This document shows positions 13,009 through 20,084 of a stretch of DNA of 64,000 nt, piece after piece (the stretch's first letter is position 1; each line of letters begins with the position of its first letter). The notes below the pieces were generated by a model. It was not told the DNA's origin, searched no databases, and saw nothing but the letters and a program-made list of their open reading frames with translations. The translations under genes and the position numbers were made by a program. Source of the DNA: Schlesneria sp. DSM 10557 (lineage in GTDB: Bacteria; Planctomycetota; Planctomycetia; Planctomycetales; Planctomycetaceae); contig NZ_CP124747.1 in NCBI RefSeq assembly GCF_041860085.1, positions 6,471,001 through 6,535,000 of the forward strand, written 5' to 3'.

Positions 13009-13023
13009 CGCCTCAATGAGGCG
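13009..13023. promoter_or_regulatory. Short GC-rich dyad in the actA leader
   Basis: CGCCTC and GAGGCG face each other across a three-base gap about 30 bases upstream of the actA start. It could be a small leader hairpin or half of an operator. There is no T-run, and six-base arms can arise by chance. Confidence 0.3.
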
Positions 13024-13127
13024 TAACGAAGTTCGAGACAGACACCATGACAAGCTGGGGGCGTCGAGCGCACCAACCTGGTCGTTATTGTCGACGAAGT
13101 ATAGGTTCGAAGACGATCCCAATCACT

Positions 13128-13142
13128 GCGACAAATCGTCGC
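13128..13142. promoter_or_regulatory. Candidate RegA/PrrA binding site upstream of the act-cox operon
   Basis: The sequence is a perfect inverted repeat, GCGAC-AAATC-GTCGC, about 150 bases upstream of the actA start and downstream of regA. PrrA/RegA of Rhodobacter are known to recognise paired GCGNC/GNCGC half-sites with variable spacing. Since the regulator gene directly upstream is of that family, this is a good candidate operator for the respiratory operon. A ten-base dyad can occur by chance, and no binding data can be drawn from sequence alone. Confidence 0.5.
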
Positions 13143-13208
13143 GGAAGTTGCATCAGAAGTGGCCGATGCAAGAGGCTTTACGGATCAACAACCGTTGAAG
13201 GATTGTCG

Positions 13209-13751
13209 TTATAACTGATTTTTTTTCAGTTTCCGCTGCAGGGTTCTGCGAGGGATTTCGAGTAGCTTCGCAGCCTGAGAAATGTTGCCGCTGCACTCGG
13301 AAAGAACCCGTTGAATATGATTCCATTCGGCTTCGGCAAGTGAAGGGGCGCGAAGCTCAGTTTCTTCGTGAACAATTCCCATTTCGTTGGCAGGCTCGAA
13401 CGCAGCAAGAATCTCTGTTGCATCGGCCGGCTTTGTTACGTAGTTCACAGCTCCGGCACGGATGGCGGTGATCGCGTTGGCAATACTGCCCCAGCCGGTC
13501 AAAATCACGACTCGCGTTTTTGCACACTTTTCGCGCATTCGAGTCAGCAATTCGAGCCCATTCATTCCCGGCATCTTGATGTCGATCACGGCAATATCGG
13601 GGCAGGATGCGACGATATGTGCCAGCGCTTCTTCGGCATTTCCGGCAGAAAGAACGTCATAACCGCGTGAACTGATTGCGGTGGCCAATCGCGTTCGCAG
13701 GATATCGTCATCATCAGCGATCAGGCAGGACTTGGCTTTCATCGTCGTCAT
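13209..13751 (-). CDS. regA: RegA/PrrA/ActR-type redox response regulator
   Basis: This 180-residue protein has a receiver domain (about residues 8-120) with the acidic pocket ADDDD near residues 12-16, a phospho-acceptor Asp57 in AVIDIKMPGMNG, the conserved Thr in ILTGWGS and Lys in VTKPAD. A short linker leads to a Fis-type helix-turn-helix (about 140-178) with HIQRVLSECSGNISQAAKLL and RRTLQRKLKK, as in the RegA/PrrA family. Members control respiration and other energy genes in response to a redox-sensing kinase. It follows regB on the same strand after 139 bases and precedes the act operon. ATG at 13751 or 13742 could be the start; no clear ribosome site decides between them. Confidence 0.9.
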   Translation of the reverse strand: MTTMKAKSCLIADDDDILRTRLATAISSRGYDVLSAGNAEEALAHIVASCPDIAVIDIKMPGMNGLELLTRMREKCAKTRVVILTGWGSIANAITAIRAGAVNYVTKPADATEILAAFEPANEMGIVHEETELRAPSLAEAEWNHIQRVLSECSGNISQAAKLLEIPRRTLQRKLKKNQL

Positions 13752-13890
13752 CAGTCAATTATCCATTGCCGCATTGACAACTCGCTGGAGAGGAACGGGG
13801 TCTCCATCAGCTCAAGTGCACTCGGATGCAAGTTCTGTGCGAGGTGTGCGGTGAAAATCAAAAATCGTCAATTCAAGCCACATGGATGAA

Positions 13891-15312
13891 TTAAAATAAG
13901 CCTGTTGTGTTTCCAAGAGGGTCGATGGAAAAACTTCGGTCTTGCGAAACTTCGCGCGGAATCGAGATGGATACAACGGTTCCGCGGCCCGGTTTGGATG
14001 AATATTCAAGCGTCCCACCCAGTCGTTCGACCACGTTGCGTGCGAGGTATACTCCCAGACCCATCCCCTTCCCCGGTTCTTTCGTCGTAAAAAATGGCTC
14101 ACCAATCCGGCGAAGTGTCTCGGGAGCGATCCCCGCTCCCTGATCCTCAATCTTCATTGTAACATTGAAACCGGCCGTCGCTGCGTAAAGAGTGACCTTT
14201 TGCGGGTGTCCCGCGGCATCGATGGCATTCTTCACGAGTGCCCGAACGGCCTGAGCCAACCCTTCGATCGGAGCACGAAGGATCAATGATTCAATCGCAG
14301 GGTCGTACGCAAGTTTGACGGCAGCGCGTGTATCAACGCCCTCAATGCACTCACGAATCAGCTCGCCTAGCGTGATTGTAGAGATCGACTCCCCGATCAC
14401 CAACCCCGCGTCGCTGGACATCCGATCGAGGATGTCTCGACATCGATCCAGTTCTGTACGAATCAACGCGATGTCGGCTACGGTCTGATCCGACACGGTT
14501 CGGTTCATCAACTCGAGTTCGACTTCTTTCATAATCACAGCGATGGTGGAAAGCGGGGTCGCCAACTCGTGTGCGGCGCCGGCGGCCAGAGTTCCCAGGG
14601 AGTCGAGTCGCTCGTTTCGCGCATTTTCCTGGGCCAGTTCCCGAATATGATCTTCCAACCGCTGGATCTGACCACGAATTCGCGTGATGAAAAGCACGAT
14701 GATGCTGCTGCACGCGGCGTACGCGACAAACGAACCAAGGCGGGAAATCGTCATTCCCAGAGGCAACGCTCCGCGCATTGCTTGCGCCGGATCGAGTTCA
14801 GCCAGCGGTCGATACCACGAGTTTAGAAGTGCGACGCAGCCGATTCCGAGCAACGTCAGGAACCAGACCCATCCCTGTGGCAGTAGAATGGCTGCCAGGA
14901 CGATGTTCACAAAGAAAAAAGACGTGAAGGGGTTGGAGATTCCTCCTGTCAGGTAGAGAAGCGCTGTCAGGGCCGCCAGGTCGAACGCCATCGTCAACCC
15001 CAGCACCTGCTGCCAGTAAGTGCTGGAGAATCCGGGAAACCGTGCCGGAATGATCCGATGAGCAATCATCAGGCCTACGTTCAGCACGGAGGTCAGCCCC
15101 AGAACCATCAACAGGGGACGGAGAGGAAGACTCACCCCCAGCAGTCCCTGCACCGCAAGAATCGTCAGCAACTGCCCCGACACGGCGACCCACCGCAGCG
15201 CAATCACTCCGCGGACATTGATCTCTGTCCGGGCGTCAATATCATAGGACAGGTTGAGCTTCCGCGGTTCCTCTGGTGAGGAGGCGAGGCTTTGCACTTG
15301 ATCTATCGGCAT
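13891..15312 (-). CDS. regB: RegB/PrrB-type redox sensor histidine kinase
   Basis: This 473-residue protein has six predicted membrane helices in residues 40-210. The second extracytoplasmic turn carries GGISNPF at 123-129, the GGxxNPF quinone-binding signature of RegB. The H-box GAAHELATPLSTIAVIMKE places the phosphorylated histidine at about 248. Cys291 in LDRCRDIL lies close to where RegB has its redox-active cysteine. The C-terminal ATPase has KNAIDAAG (N box), DQGAGI and GKGMGLGVYLARN. RegB kinases sense the quinone pool and cellular redox state and phosphorylate RegA, here encoded next. It is divergent to the gene at 15398, with fewer than 90 bases between the starts. Confidence 0.92.
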   Translation of the reverse strand: MPIDQVQSLASSPEEPRKLNLSYDIDARTEINVRGVIALRWVAVSGQLLTILAVQGLLGVSLPLRPLLMVLGLTSVLNVGLMIAHRIIPARFPGFSSTYWQQVLGLTMAFDLAALTALLYLTGGISNPFTSFFFVNIVLAAILLPQGWVWFLTLLGIGCVALLNSWYRPLAELDPAQAMRGALPLGMTISRLGSFVAYAACSSIIVLFITRIRGQIQRLEDHIRELAQENARNERLDSLGTLAAGAAHELATPLSTIAVIMKEVELELMNRTVSDQTVADIALIRTELDRCRDILDRMSSDAGLVIGESISTITLGELIRECIEGVDTRAAVKLAYDPAIESLILRAPIEGLAQAVRALVKNAIDAAGHPQKVTLYAATAGFNVTMKIEDQGAGIAPETLRRIGEPFFTTKEPGKGMGLGVYLARNVVERLGGTLEYSSKPGRGTVVSISIPREVSQDRSFSIDPLGNTTGLF

Positions 15313-15397
15313 AATCTATCTGCCCGATCGCGTTCAAAAGGTGACGACAAGGTTGATCGCCCAGACAATTCAATCGAGCATTATGGGAAGGCGTTCA

Positions 15398-15853
15398 ATG
15401 TCCACACCCGCAGACCTCACTGTCGACTCAATGCAGGATTCTCGGCGTCCGGGCCTGAAACTGAATAGCCGAAGTTTAACCCTGTTGTTCGGCGGAGTGC
15501 TATTCTGCCCGATCGCGATTATCGCGTTTCTGTACCTCATCCTGCCCGCCGCGCATGATCGACCGCTACCCGTTCAGGTGACGATGATCGACGAAGTGGG
15601 CAAATCGCGATCGATGCGCCTCGTCAACGCCGGTGATGTTGCGCTGCAGAGCGTGCGCATCGAAGTGAACGGAGCATTCGCCTACTTCCCTCAGGCCCCC
15701 TTGCAGCCCAAGGATGAGGTGGAAGTGTCGCTCGATTGGTTCATGAAGAAAACAGGTCAACATCTGGACCCGGACCGCACGGAAATTCGTACGGTCCATG
15801 TGTCGGCACGCCTTCCGGGTAACCAGCGCGCAGTCACGATGATCGAATTTTAA
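15398..15853 (+). CDS. Small membrane-anchored protein, function unknown, divergent to regB
   Basis: The protein has 151 residues with one membrane helix (about residues 29-51, LTLLFGGVLFCPIAIIAFLYLIL). The exported part of about 95 residues contains RLVNAGDVALQSVRIEVNG and LQPKDEVEVSLDWF, a pattern suggesting a small beta-sandwich. I do not recognise the family. The ATG at 15398 was chosen because GGAAGG lies eight bases before it; a GTG at 15341 and an ATG at 15383 are in frame upstream. Its divergent arrangement with regB suggests shared control and perhaps a part in the respiratory locus. That is inference. Confidence 0.7.
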   Translation: MSTPADLTVDSMQDSRRPGLKLNSRSLTLLFGGVLFCPIAIIAFLYLILPAAHDRPLPVQVTMIDEVGKSRSMRLVNAGDVALQSVRIEVNGAFAYFPQAPLQPKDEVEVSLDWFMKKTGQHLDPDRTEIRTVHVSARLPGNQRAVTMIEF

Positions 15854-15957
15854 GGTCGTGGGACGGCGATGCGATGGGAAACGTGTCTTCCATTGCTTGT
15901 GCGGAAGCGGAAGAGATCGTGCATCGCTTTGCGTCTGACTTGTAAGCGAGCCGATTG

Positions 15958-16605
15958 TTAACCGAGCTGGGTGATGGTCTCGCTTGTGGAAAGAACCGCG
16001 TTCGCGAGAAATCCGTAGTTGATGAGGGCCGCCTCGTAGCCGTCGCCGATAGTGGGATGGCGGGGAGCGGCCGTCGCGTCTTTGACGACCGCAACCTCGA
16101 AGCCCTGTTCCAGCAACTCGCGCAGATGACTTTCAACACACAAGTTGGCTAGCATCCCGGCCAGGATGACCTTATTGATTCTGCGCTTTCGTAATTGCAG
16201 AACCAGATCATTCGTCTGGGGCCCCCACATCTTGTGCGGGCTGACAACGATCGTACTTCCATCCTCAATGTAGGGTTTGAAACGGTCCAGCCAGTCAGCT
16301 CCTGATCCCAACAGCCCCTCGCGACCCAGCGGGTCCGGACGGAAAAACTCTCTGCTCTTCAACATCAGTTCTTCGACAATACCACCGTACTTCCACCCCT
16401 GGTCATGAGGATAAAGATAGTGGGGTGAAATAAAGGTCTGATAGTTCTGCTTTTTTGATTCCGCGAACAAAGCAGCCAGATTTTCGACGGTGTTGTTTTC
16501 CTGGATGCTGTCACCCACGAGGGCCCATGAGAGACCCTTTTCACTCAGCACATCGTTCTGCGGATCAATGACAACAAGCGCTGTATCAGCGGGGTTGAAC
16601 TGCAT
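15958..16605 (-). CDS. Isochorismatase-family cysteine hydrolase
   Basis: This 215-residue protein has the isochorismatase-like fold with the expected triad: Asp in VVIDPQNDVLS, Lys in VSPHKMWGPQTNDL and Cys in LANLCVESHLRELL. The family hydrolyses amides, N-carbamoyl compounds or vinyl ethers. The presence of a catalytic cysteine points to an amidohydrolase rather than a true isochorismatase. The sequence has no signal peptide, so it is cytoplasmic. An AGGA ribosome site precedes the ATG. It is on the same strand as the DUF1348 and DUF417 genes upstream and may be co-expressed with them. The substrate cannot be told from sequence. Confidence 0.88.
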   Translation of the reverse strand: MQFNPADTALVVIDPQNDVLSEKGLSWALVGDSIQENNTVENLAALFAESKKQNYQTFISPHYLYPHDQGWKYGGIVEELMLKSREFFRPDPLGREGLLGSGADWLDRFKPYIEDGSTIVVSPHKMWGPQTNDLVLQLRKRRINKVILAGMLANLCVESHLRELLEQGFEVAVVKDATAAPRHPTIGDGYEAALINYGFLANAVLSTSETITQLG

Positions 16606-16701
16606 GATCGGATTCCTGTTTTGAGTAGCGGTCGAGAGGCGGTGAATTGCATTTCCAACTTTGATTCTTGATGACCGGTGCGGGCTTCGTGTGAGCGACG
16701 G

Positions 16702-16881
16702 TCAATGATCGGTGACAATGATTCCAAGGGTTTCTGAGTGGTTCGGTGGGAACTGCCAGGCGAACTCCCGTTCGCCTGTGTCGAGTAGAAGTGAGATCGC
16801 CTGCTCGACAGTGCCATGAAAAGTCTGTACGAGCAGGTGATTCTGATGTTGCGCTGAGTAAACCCACTTCGTTCCGAACAA
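16702..16881 (-). CDS. Possible short coding fragment between the hydrolase and DUF1348 genes
   Basis: This minus-strand frame ends at a TGA (16702-16704) and reads as protein-like sequence, including GTKWVYSAQHQNH, TFHGTVEQAISLLLDTGE and FAWQFPPNHSETLGIIVTDH. It has no ATG; the first possible start is TTG at 16879-16881, and an in-frame stop lies about 30 bases further upstream. An ATG in another frame at about 16909 reads MTKFTRTAYVV, so a short gene with a frameshift is possible. It may be a real small gene with an unusual start, a remnant, or chance. Confidence 0.35.
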   Translation of the reverse strand: MFGTKWVYSAQHQNHLLVQTFHGTVEQAISLLLDTGEREFAWQFPPNHSETLGIIVTDH

Positions 16882-16958
16882 CGTAAGCTGTTCGGGTGAA
16901 CTTCGTCATTTACCGATCAACTGCGCGGGAAACTCATGCAGCTTAGCGGTTATCGAAT

Positions 16959-17447
16959 TCAACGGACGTCGGGAATGCCGGGGTGATCGGCCGGTCGTGC
17001 CCCGGGGGCAGGCCAGTCAAATTTTCGATCGGACTGTTCAATCATCACGTCGTTGATGCTTGCTTCACGACGGCGCATCAGTCCTGACTCATCGAAGTGC
17101 CAGAGTTCATTGCCGTAGCTTCGATACCACTGGCCTGCCGCATCGTGCCATTCATACTGGAACCGAACGGCAATATGATCTTCGGTGAAGGCCCATAATT
17201 CTTTGACCAGTCGATAGTCCAGCTCTTTCTGCCATTTGGAAGTGAGAAACTGGCGGATCTCGGTTCTACCGACGATGAACTGGTCTCGATTCCGCCACAC
17301 CGAGTCTTCGCTGTAGGCCAGCGCGACCCGCTTCGGATCGCGAGAGTTCCAACCATCTTCTGCCGCGCGGACTTTCTTTAGCGCGGAGACAAGAGTGAAT
17401 GGTGGGACAATCACACCAGACGCTTCAGAGTTGGCCTTCGTATTCAT
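16959..17447 (-). CDS. DUF1348 (NTF2/SnoaL-like) protein
   Basis: The protein has 162 residues and matches the nuclear transport factor 2-like DUF1348 family. Characteristic stretches are [57 protein letters not shown] and a closing ASINDV motif, [10 protein letters not shown]. The fold is a small alpha-beta cone that often binds a hydrophobic ligand; no enzymatic role is established. It has no signal peptide. GGAAG precedes the ATG at good spacing. It lies between DUF417 and the cysteine hydrolase on the same strand. Confidence 0.85.
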   Translation of the reverse strand: MNTKANSEASGVIVPPFTLVSALKKVRAAEDGWNSRDPKRVALAYSEDSVWRNRDQFIVGRTEIRQFLTSKWQKELDYRLVKELWAFTEDHIAVRFQYEWHDAAGQWYRSYGNELWHFDESGLMRRREASINDVMIEQSDRKFDWPAPGARPADHPGIPDVR

Positions 17448-17505
17448 TTCTGACTTCCATTCGCATCAGGGGCTGAACAACGCAGCAGCACTCGCCATTC
17501 GGGAG

Positions 17506-18117
17506 TCAGATGGCCGCGTTCGATCCCAGGTCAGGTGAGGATACGGTTTTCATACGTCGGAGAGTCGCCTTTGCTGAGTCGGCCATGGTGACGAGGGCCG
17601 CTCCACACATGATGGCGTCTTTGATGACCAGCCGTCCGGCGCCCGACAGCAGTGGAAAACCATGTTCGGACGTTCCCAGCGAAGGGACCCAGCATTCGGG
17701 CGTCGTAATCAGGAATGACAATGTCACGAACGACATGCCGAAGACCAGGAAGCTTCCGATTGTCGCGGCTTGCGGCAGCCAGGGGTGAAGGGCAATCAGA
17801 ACACCGAAGGCGACAATGACGGCTCCCAGCCCCAGGGCAAACTCATAGGTGCCGTTTCGCACGTGCCATTCCCGGTTGGCGGGTACCAGTTCCCCTTCCC
17901 GGTTTTTATGCTGTTGATATTCGCCGGCGGGCTGGTGGTAGAAGAAACTCATGAATGGGCTATTTGCCACGAAGGGAACAATTCCGTCTGCTTCGTATTT
18001 GTAGATCTTCAGGCCGCCGATCCAGACGAGTACCACGATCAGCCCGATGCGCGTGACGGCGATGCCTGCCTGATCGCACTTCGCAGCAGACTCAAACATT
18101 GACTTATACCAGCTCAT
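17506..18117 (-). CDS. DUF417 (YkgB/RclC-like) inner membrane protein
   Basis: This 203-residue protein has four likely membrane helices and the DUF417 signature GGLKIYKYEADGIVPFVANSPFMSF. E. coli YkgB (RclC) of this family belongs to the reactive-chlorine resistance operon rclABC. The ribosome site AGGAGGA is strong. The gene is divergent from a sigma-54 activator whose start lies 206 bases away, with repeated CTCGTA/TTACG elements between them, so it is the likely first gene of an activator-controlled unit with DUF1348 and the hydrolase. A role in oxidant response is inferred from the family. Confidence 0.87.
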   Translation of the reverse strand: MSWYKSMFESAAKCDQAGIAVTRIGLIVVLVWIGGLKIYKYEADGIVPFVANSPFMSFFYHQPAGEYQQHKNREGELVPANREWHVRNGTYEFALGLGAVIVAFGVLIALHPWLPQAATIGSFLVFGMSFVTLSFLITTPECWVPSLGTSEHGFPLLSGAGRLVIKDAIMCGAALVTMADSAKATLRRMKTVSSPDLGSNAAI

Positions 18118-18257
18118 CAGATTCCTCCTGTATTCAGTTCATTACGGCGGTAAAGCCGTCAATGAAACGGCAGTAAATCAAACGGCGTTCCGTAGCGCCG
18201 AAACCACAGAAGTTGTTTTTGAGTAATAGGTTGTGTTTCTTCGTGGTGGAGTGCCAA

Positions 18258-18316
18258 GTTACGTAATCTCGTAGAATTACGAAAAATCGTGTAACAAATC
18301 CGAAAACTCGTAATAC
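18258..18316. promoter_or_regulatory. Cluster of CTCGTA / TTACG repeats, candidate activator binding sites
   Basis: Upstream of the sigma-54 activator and of the divergent DUF417 gene there are several related short elements: TTACGTAA (18259-18266), CTCGTA (18268-18273), ATTACGA (18276-18282), CGTGTAAC (18288-18295) and CTCGTAAT (18307-18314). Direct and inverted copies in under 60 bases are typical of enhancer sites for this regulator class. The binding protein is presumably the neighbouring regulator, but this is not shown by sequence. Confidence 0.5.
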
Positions 18317-18323
18317 TGATTTC

Positions 18324-19922
18324 ATGAGCGATCCCAGCGAACCACTGTTGATTGACCCCAAGGGGCTGTTACTTGACCTCGCCCTGCAGCGATCGGTTCC
18401 GGAACTGCTGGAACTGATCGTGACCCGGCTGAGTGAGACTCCCCGCATTGGGCTTGTAAGGATCTGGCTGACTCAGCCCACGGATGCCTGTACAGGTTGC
18501 CGTAGTGCTGACGTTTGCGCAACGCAGCCCCAGTGTCTTCTGCTGGTGGCGAGTGCGGGGCGCTCGATCGCGTCTGCAGGCGTGGAGTGGCGAAACGTCG
18601 AGGGCGAATTTCGACATCTTCCGCTGGGGGTGAGAAAGGTCGGACAGATTGCTCTTAAGGGCGAAGCGATTGAAGAGCCGGAATTCTTCGAGCCTTTCCC
18701 CGACTGGGTGGCCCGACCCGACTGGATGAGGGCTGAAGGCATTTGTGGTTTTGCTGGCCAGCCATTGATCCACCAGGGGCAAATTCTGGGGGTCCTGGCT
18801 CTGTTTTCACGACGACTCATTTGCGAAGAGAATATGGGCTGGCTGCGGATGATCGCGGATCATGCCGCCGCCGCGATCGCGATCGCGCGCGCTTTTACCG
18901 AGATTGAGACGCTGCGAAAGCGACTGGAACTCGAGAATGAATACCTGCGGGAGGAAGCCACCGAATCAGCGGCGTTCGGCGAGTTGATCGGGCATAGCGC
19001 CGCTCTCGAAGCAGTCACGCGTCAGATCGACCTGGTCGCTCCGACGGATTCAGCCGTCTTGATCTATGGTGAGAGTGGCACAGGAAAAGAACTCGTTGCA
19101 CGCGAAATTCATCGACGCAGCAGACGCTCAGACAGACCGTTGATTAAGGTCAATTGCGCCGCTGTGCCCCGCGAGCTTTATGAAAGCGAATTCTTCGGAC
19201 ATGTGAAAGGAGCGTTCACGGGGGCGCTGCGCGATCGGGTGGGACGGTTCGAACTGGCCGAAGGAGGAACACTGTTTCTGGACGAAGTCGGTGAAATACC
19301 GCTTGAACTGCAATCCAAGTTGCTCCGAGTGCTTCAGGAGGGGGAACTGGAGCGGGTCGGCGAAGAGCGAACTCGTCGTGTCAATGTCCGAATCATTGCG
19401 GCCAGCAATCGGGAGCTGCGCAGTGAAGCCGATGCGGGCCGATTTCGGCAAGACCTGTACTACCGACTGAGTGTCTTCCCGATCGAAATTCCACCTCTCA
19501 GGAAAAGGTTGGAGGACATTCCGGTCCTTGCAGAGCATTTTCTGGAGCTTTCCTCACGCAGGCTGGGACGACCTAAGCCTCCCCTGACGCTGGCCGCCGT
19601 TCAGATGCTCCAGCAATATGACTGGCCGGGCAATATTCGCGAACTGCAGCACGTCATCGAACGCGCCACCATCACCTCCACAAAAGGTCGCCTGAATATC
19701 GAGCTGCCTCACCGGGCCCGCAATCATTCACTTCCCGTTTCGGTACCTGAATCCCAAAGCATCCTGACAGCGTCGCAAATCCGCCAATTGGAAGAAGACA
19801 ATATCCGTGCCGCGCTCAAGCTGACGAATGGCAAAGTCTTCGGGGCCAGTGGTGCGGCCCAACTACTGGAAATGAAACCAACGACATTGGCCTCACGTAT
19901 CAAGGCTCTGGGAATTTCCTGA
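18324..19922 (+). CDS. Sigma-54-dependent transcriptional activator with a four-cysteine GAF domain
   Basis: This 532-residue protein has an N-terminal GAF sensor (residues 15-190), a short coiled-coil linker, an AAA+ domain and a Fis-type helix-turn-helix at the end ([21 protein letters not shown]). The AAA+ part shows Walker A GESGTGKE (249-256), the sigma-54 contact motif GAFTGA (296-301) and Walker [13 protein letters not shown]. The GAF domain carries Cys56, Cys59, Cys65 and Cys71 (C-x2-C-x5-C-x5-C), a possible metal or iron-sulfur site. The gene is divergent from DUF417 and followed by a strong terminator. It probably activates sigma-54 promoters of the divergent unit; the signal is unknown. 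Confidence 0.92.
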   Translation: MSDPSEPLLIDPKGLLLDLALQRSVPELLELIVTRLSETPRIGLVRIWLTQPTDACTGCRSADVCATQPQCLLLVASAGRSIASAGVEWRNVEGEFRHLPLGVRKVGQIALKGEAIEEPEFFEPFPDWVARPDWMRAEGICGFAGQPLIHQGQILGVLALFSRRLICEENMGWLRMIADHAAAAIAIARAFTEIETLRKRLELENEYLREEATESAAFGELIGHSAALEAVTRQIDLVAPTDSAVLIYGESGTGKELVAREIHRRSRRSDRPLIKVNCAAVPRELYESEFFGHVKGAFTGALRDRVGRFELAEGGTLFLDEVGEIPLELQSKLLRVLQEGELERVGEERTRRVNVRIIAASNRELRSEADAGRFRQDLYYRLSVFPIEIPPLRKRLEDIPVLAEHFLELSSRRLGRPKPPLTLAAVQMLQQYDWPGNIRELQHVIERATITSTKGRLNIELPHRARNHSLPVSVPESQSILTASQIRQLEEDNIRAALKLTNGKVFGASGAAQLLEMKPTTLASRIKALGIS

Positions 19923-20013
19923 GTCGTTACGACCAGTGAGTCAGTGTCCACGCCGACAGGGCGGATGCGGAACCCACGCGTGAGTCGCAGGGAATCGATG
20001 GCATTAAAAGCGA

Positions 20014-20055
20014 ACGGTGTGGAGAGGCCCCGTTACGCGGTCCTCACCACACCGT
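20014..20055. terminator. Bidirectional terminator between the activator and catalase genes
   Basis: ACGGTGTGG-A-GAGG pairs with CCTC-A-CCACACCGT around a central loop. The right flank reads CATTTTAT on the plus strand. The left flank reads CGCTTTTAATG on the minus strand. It lies between two convergent genes and can serve both. Confidence 0.82.
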
Positions 20056-20084
20056 CATTTTATCGCGTTACTGACTTGAGCGGT

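Noticed and set aside
16757..16778. Perfect 9-base hairpin CAGGCGAAC-TCCC-GTTCGCCTG as a terminator
   Set aside because: It has no T-run and falls inside the possible short coding fragment.
18247..18265. Sigma-54 -24/-12 promoter for the DUF417 gene (minus-strand TTGGCAC...)
   Set aside because: The TGGCAC part fits, but the -12 position reads CG where GC is needed at that spacing. It may still be a degenerate site.
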